The notes under the pieces: generated by a model
Seen by the model: the letters and a program-made list of their open reading frames with translations, nothing else
Databases searched by the model: none
Told to the model about the DNA's origin: nothing
Shown here: positions 63,812 to 64,000 of the stretch, piece by piece
Layout of the letters: each line of letters begins with the position of its first letter
Numbering within the stretch: position 1 is the first letter of the stretch
Assembly: GCA_963575745.1 (NCBI GenBank)
Contig: CAUYUJ010017878.1
Span: 1-64,000 of the forward strand
From: Prorocentrum cordatum
Taxonomy: Eukaryota > Sar > Dinophyceae > Prorocentrales > Prorocentraceae
Reading direction: 5' to 3'
DNA: 64,000 bases
Translations under genes and position numbers: made by a program

Positions 63812-64000
63812 AAAAACACACACAGACAGACAGACACAACGAATCGTCGATTCCCCAGAAAGTATCGGAAAATATGGGCAGTGGGGGGGGGGGAGACAGA
63901 AACCCAACAAATACAGGAAAATATGGGGGATGATTTGATTTGTGTGTATTGATTTGTGTGTCCTGGGGCCTCTTCAAACAGGGGGGGCAGGGAGGGGGGC
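63812..64000. repeat. Dispersed repeat, family A (third copy, cut by window end)
   Basis: ACACACAGACAGACAG, TCGTCGATTCCCC, GGAAAATATGGG, AGAAACCCAACAAATA and TTTGTGTGTCCTGGGGCC in the same order as the copy at 41431. Confidence 0.75.

Noticed and set aside
1-64000. Dinoflagellate spliced-leader relics, rRNA, tRNA and CRISPR arrays
   Set aside because: I looked for the conserved leader core (GTAGCCATTTTGGCTCAAG) by eye and did not find it. No cloverleaf-like tRNA or rRNA segment was recognised. None of the tandem arrays has the spacer pattern of CRISPR.

Overview
This 64 kb window looks like nuclear DNA from a dinoflagellate (inference). It holds a Ty1/copia-type retroelement whose protease, integrase, reverse transcriptase and RNase H signatures match, from memory, the divergent copia polyproteins common in dinoflagellate genomes. 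It is also GC-rich, gene-poor and dominated by simple repeats and minisatellites. Most long open frames are by-products of trinucleotide repeats (GGA, GAC, GAT, TG) and are not annotated as genes. No rRNA, tRNA, CRISPR array or canonical dinoflagellate spliced-leader sequence was recognised. A run of 100 N at 48531-48630 marks an assembly gap.

Layout. Positions 1-3660 are a complex tandem array (unit about 0.5-0.77 kb) built from a CCCAAGAGG-type motif, a strong 17-bp palindrome, a GGA tract and a GAC tract. Positions 3.6-11.8 kb are mostly purine-rich (GGA)n and (GAT)n arrays. From about 11.81 to 32.69 kb lies one very large degenerate LTR retrotransposon. It has a putative 5' LTR, a PBS-like site, a coiled-coil gag with a degenerate CCCH knuckle, protease, integrase, RT and RNase H, then about 9 kb of further coding-like sequence. 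That extra part includes a possible methyltransferase-like domain and several unrecognised ORFs. A G-rich tract and a putative 3' LTR close the element, which sits inside a GAT repeat. About twenty short stem-loops, mostly with an ACA-type loop, are scattered through this element.

Positions 31.82-42.32 kb are a head-to-tail tandem duplication of about 5.25 kb that starts inside the 3' end of the retroelement. Each unit carries the element tail, an LTR, CCCAAGAGG-type repeat sequence, and one intact 370-codon gene for a secreted or membrane protein. These two paralogues are the best supported genes in the window. A frameshifted minus-strand coiled-coil gene follows at 42.56-43.43 kb.

Positions 44-64 kb are a succession of satellites: a hairpin satellite, an 18-bp minisatellite, a satellite of about 300 bp abutting the gap, a TTGTGKG heptamer domain, a GTGTGC hexamer, an AGGCCTAACTA satellite, a minisatellite of about 77 bp, and foldback elements. 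A few dispersed repeat families link these regions to the duplicated units and to the left part of the window.

The retroelement proteins would have worked together as a copia replication machine (gag particle, protease maturation, RT/RNase H cDNA synthesis, integrase insertion). Frameshifts, stops and lost catalytic residues show that this copy cannot act on its own. The duplicated membrane-protein gene has no recognised partner in the window.
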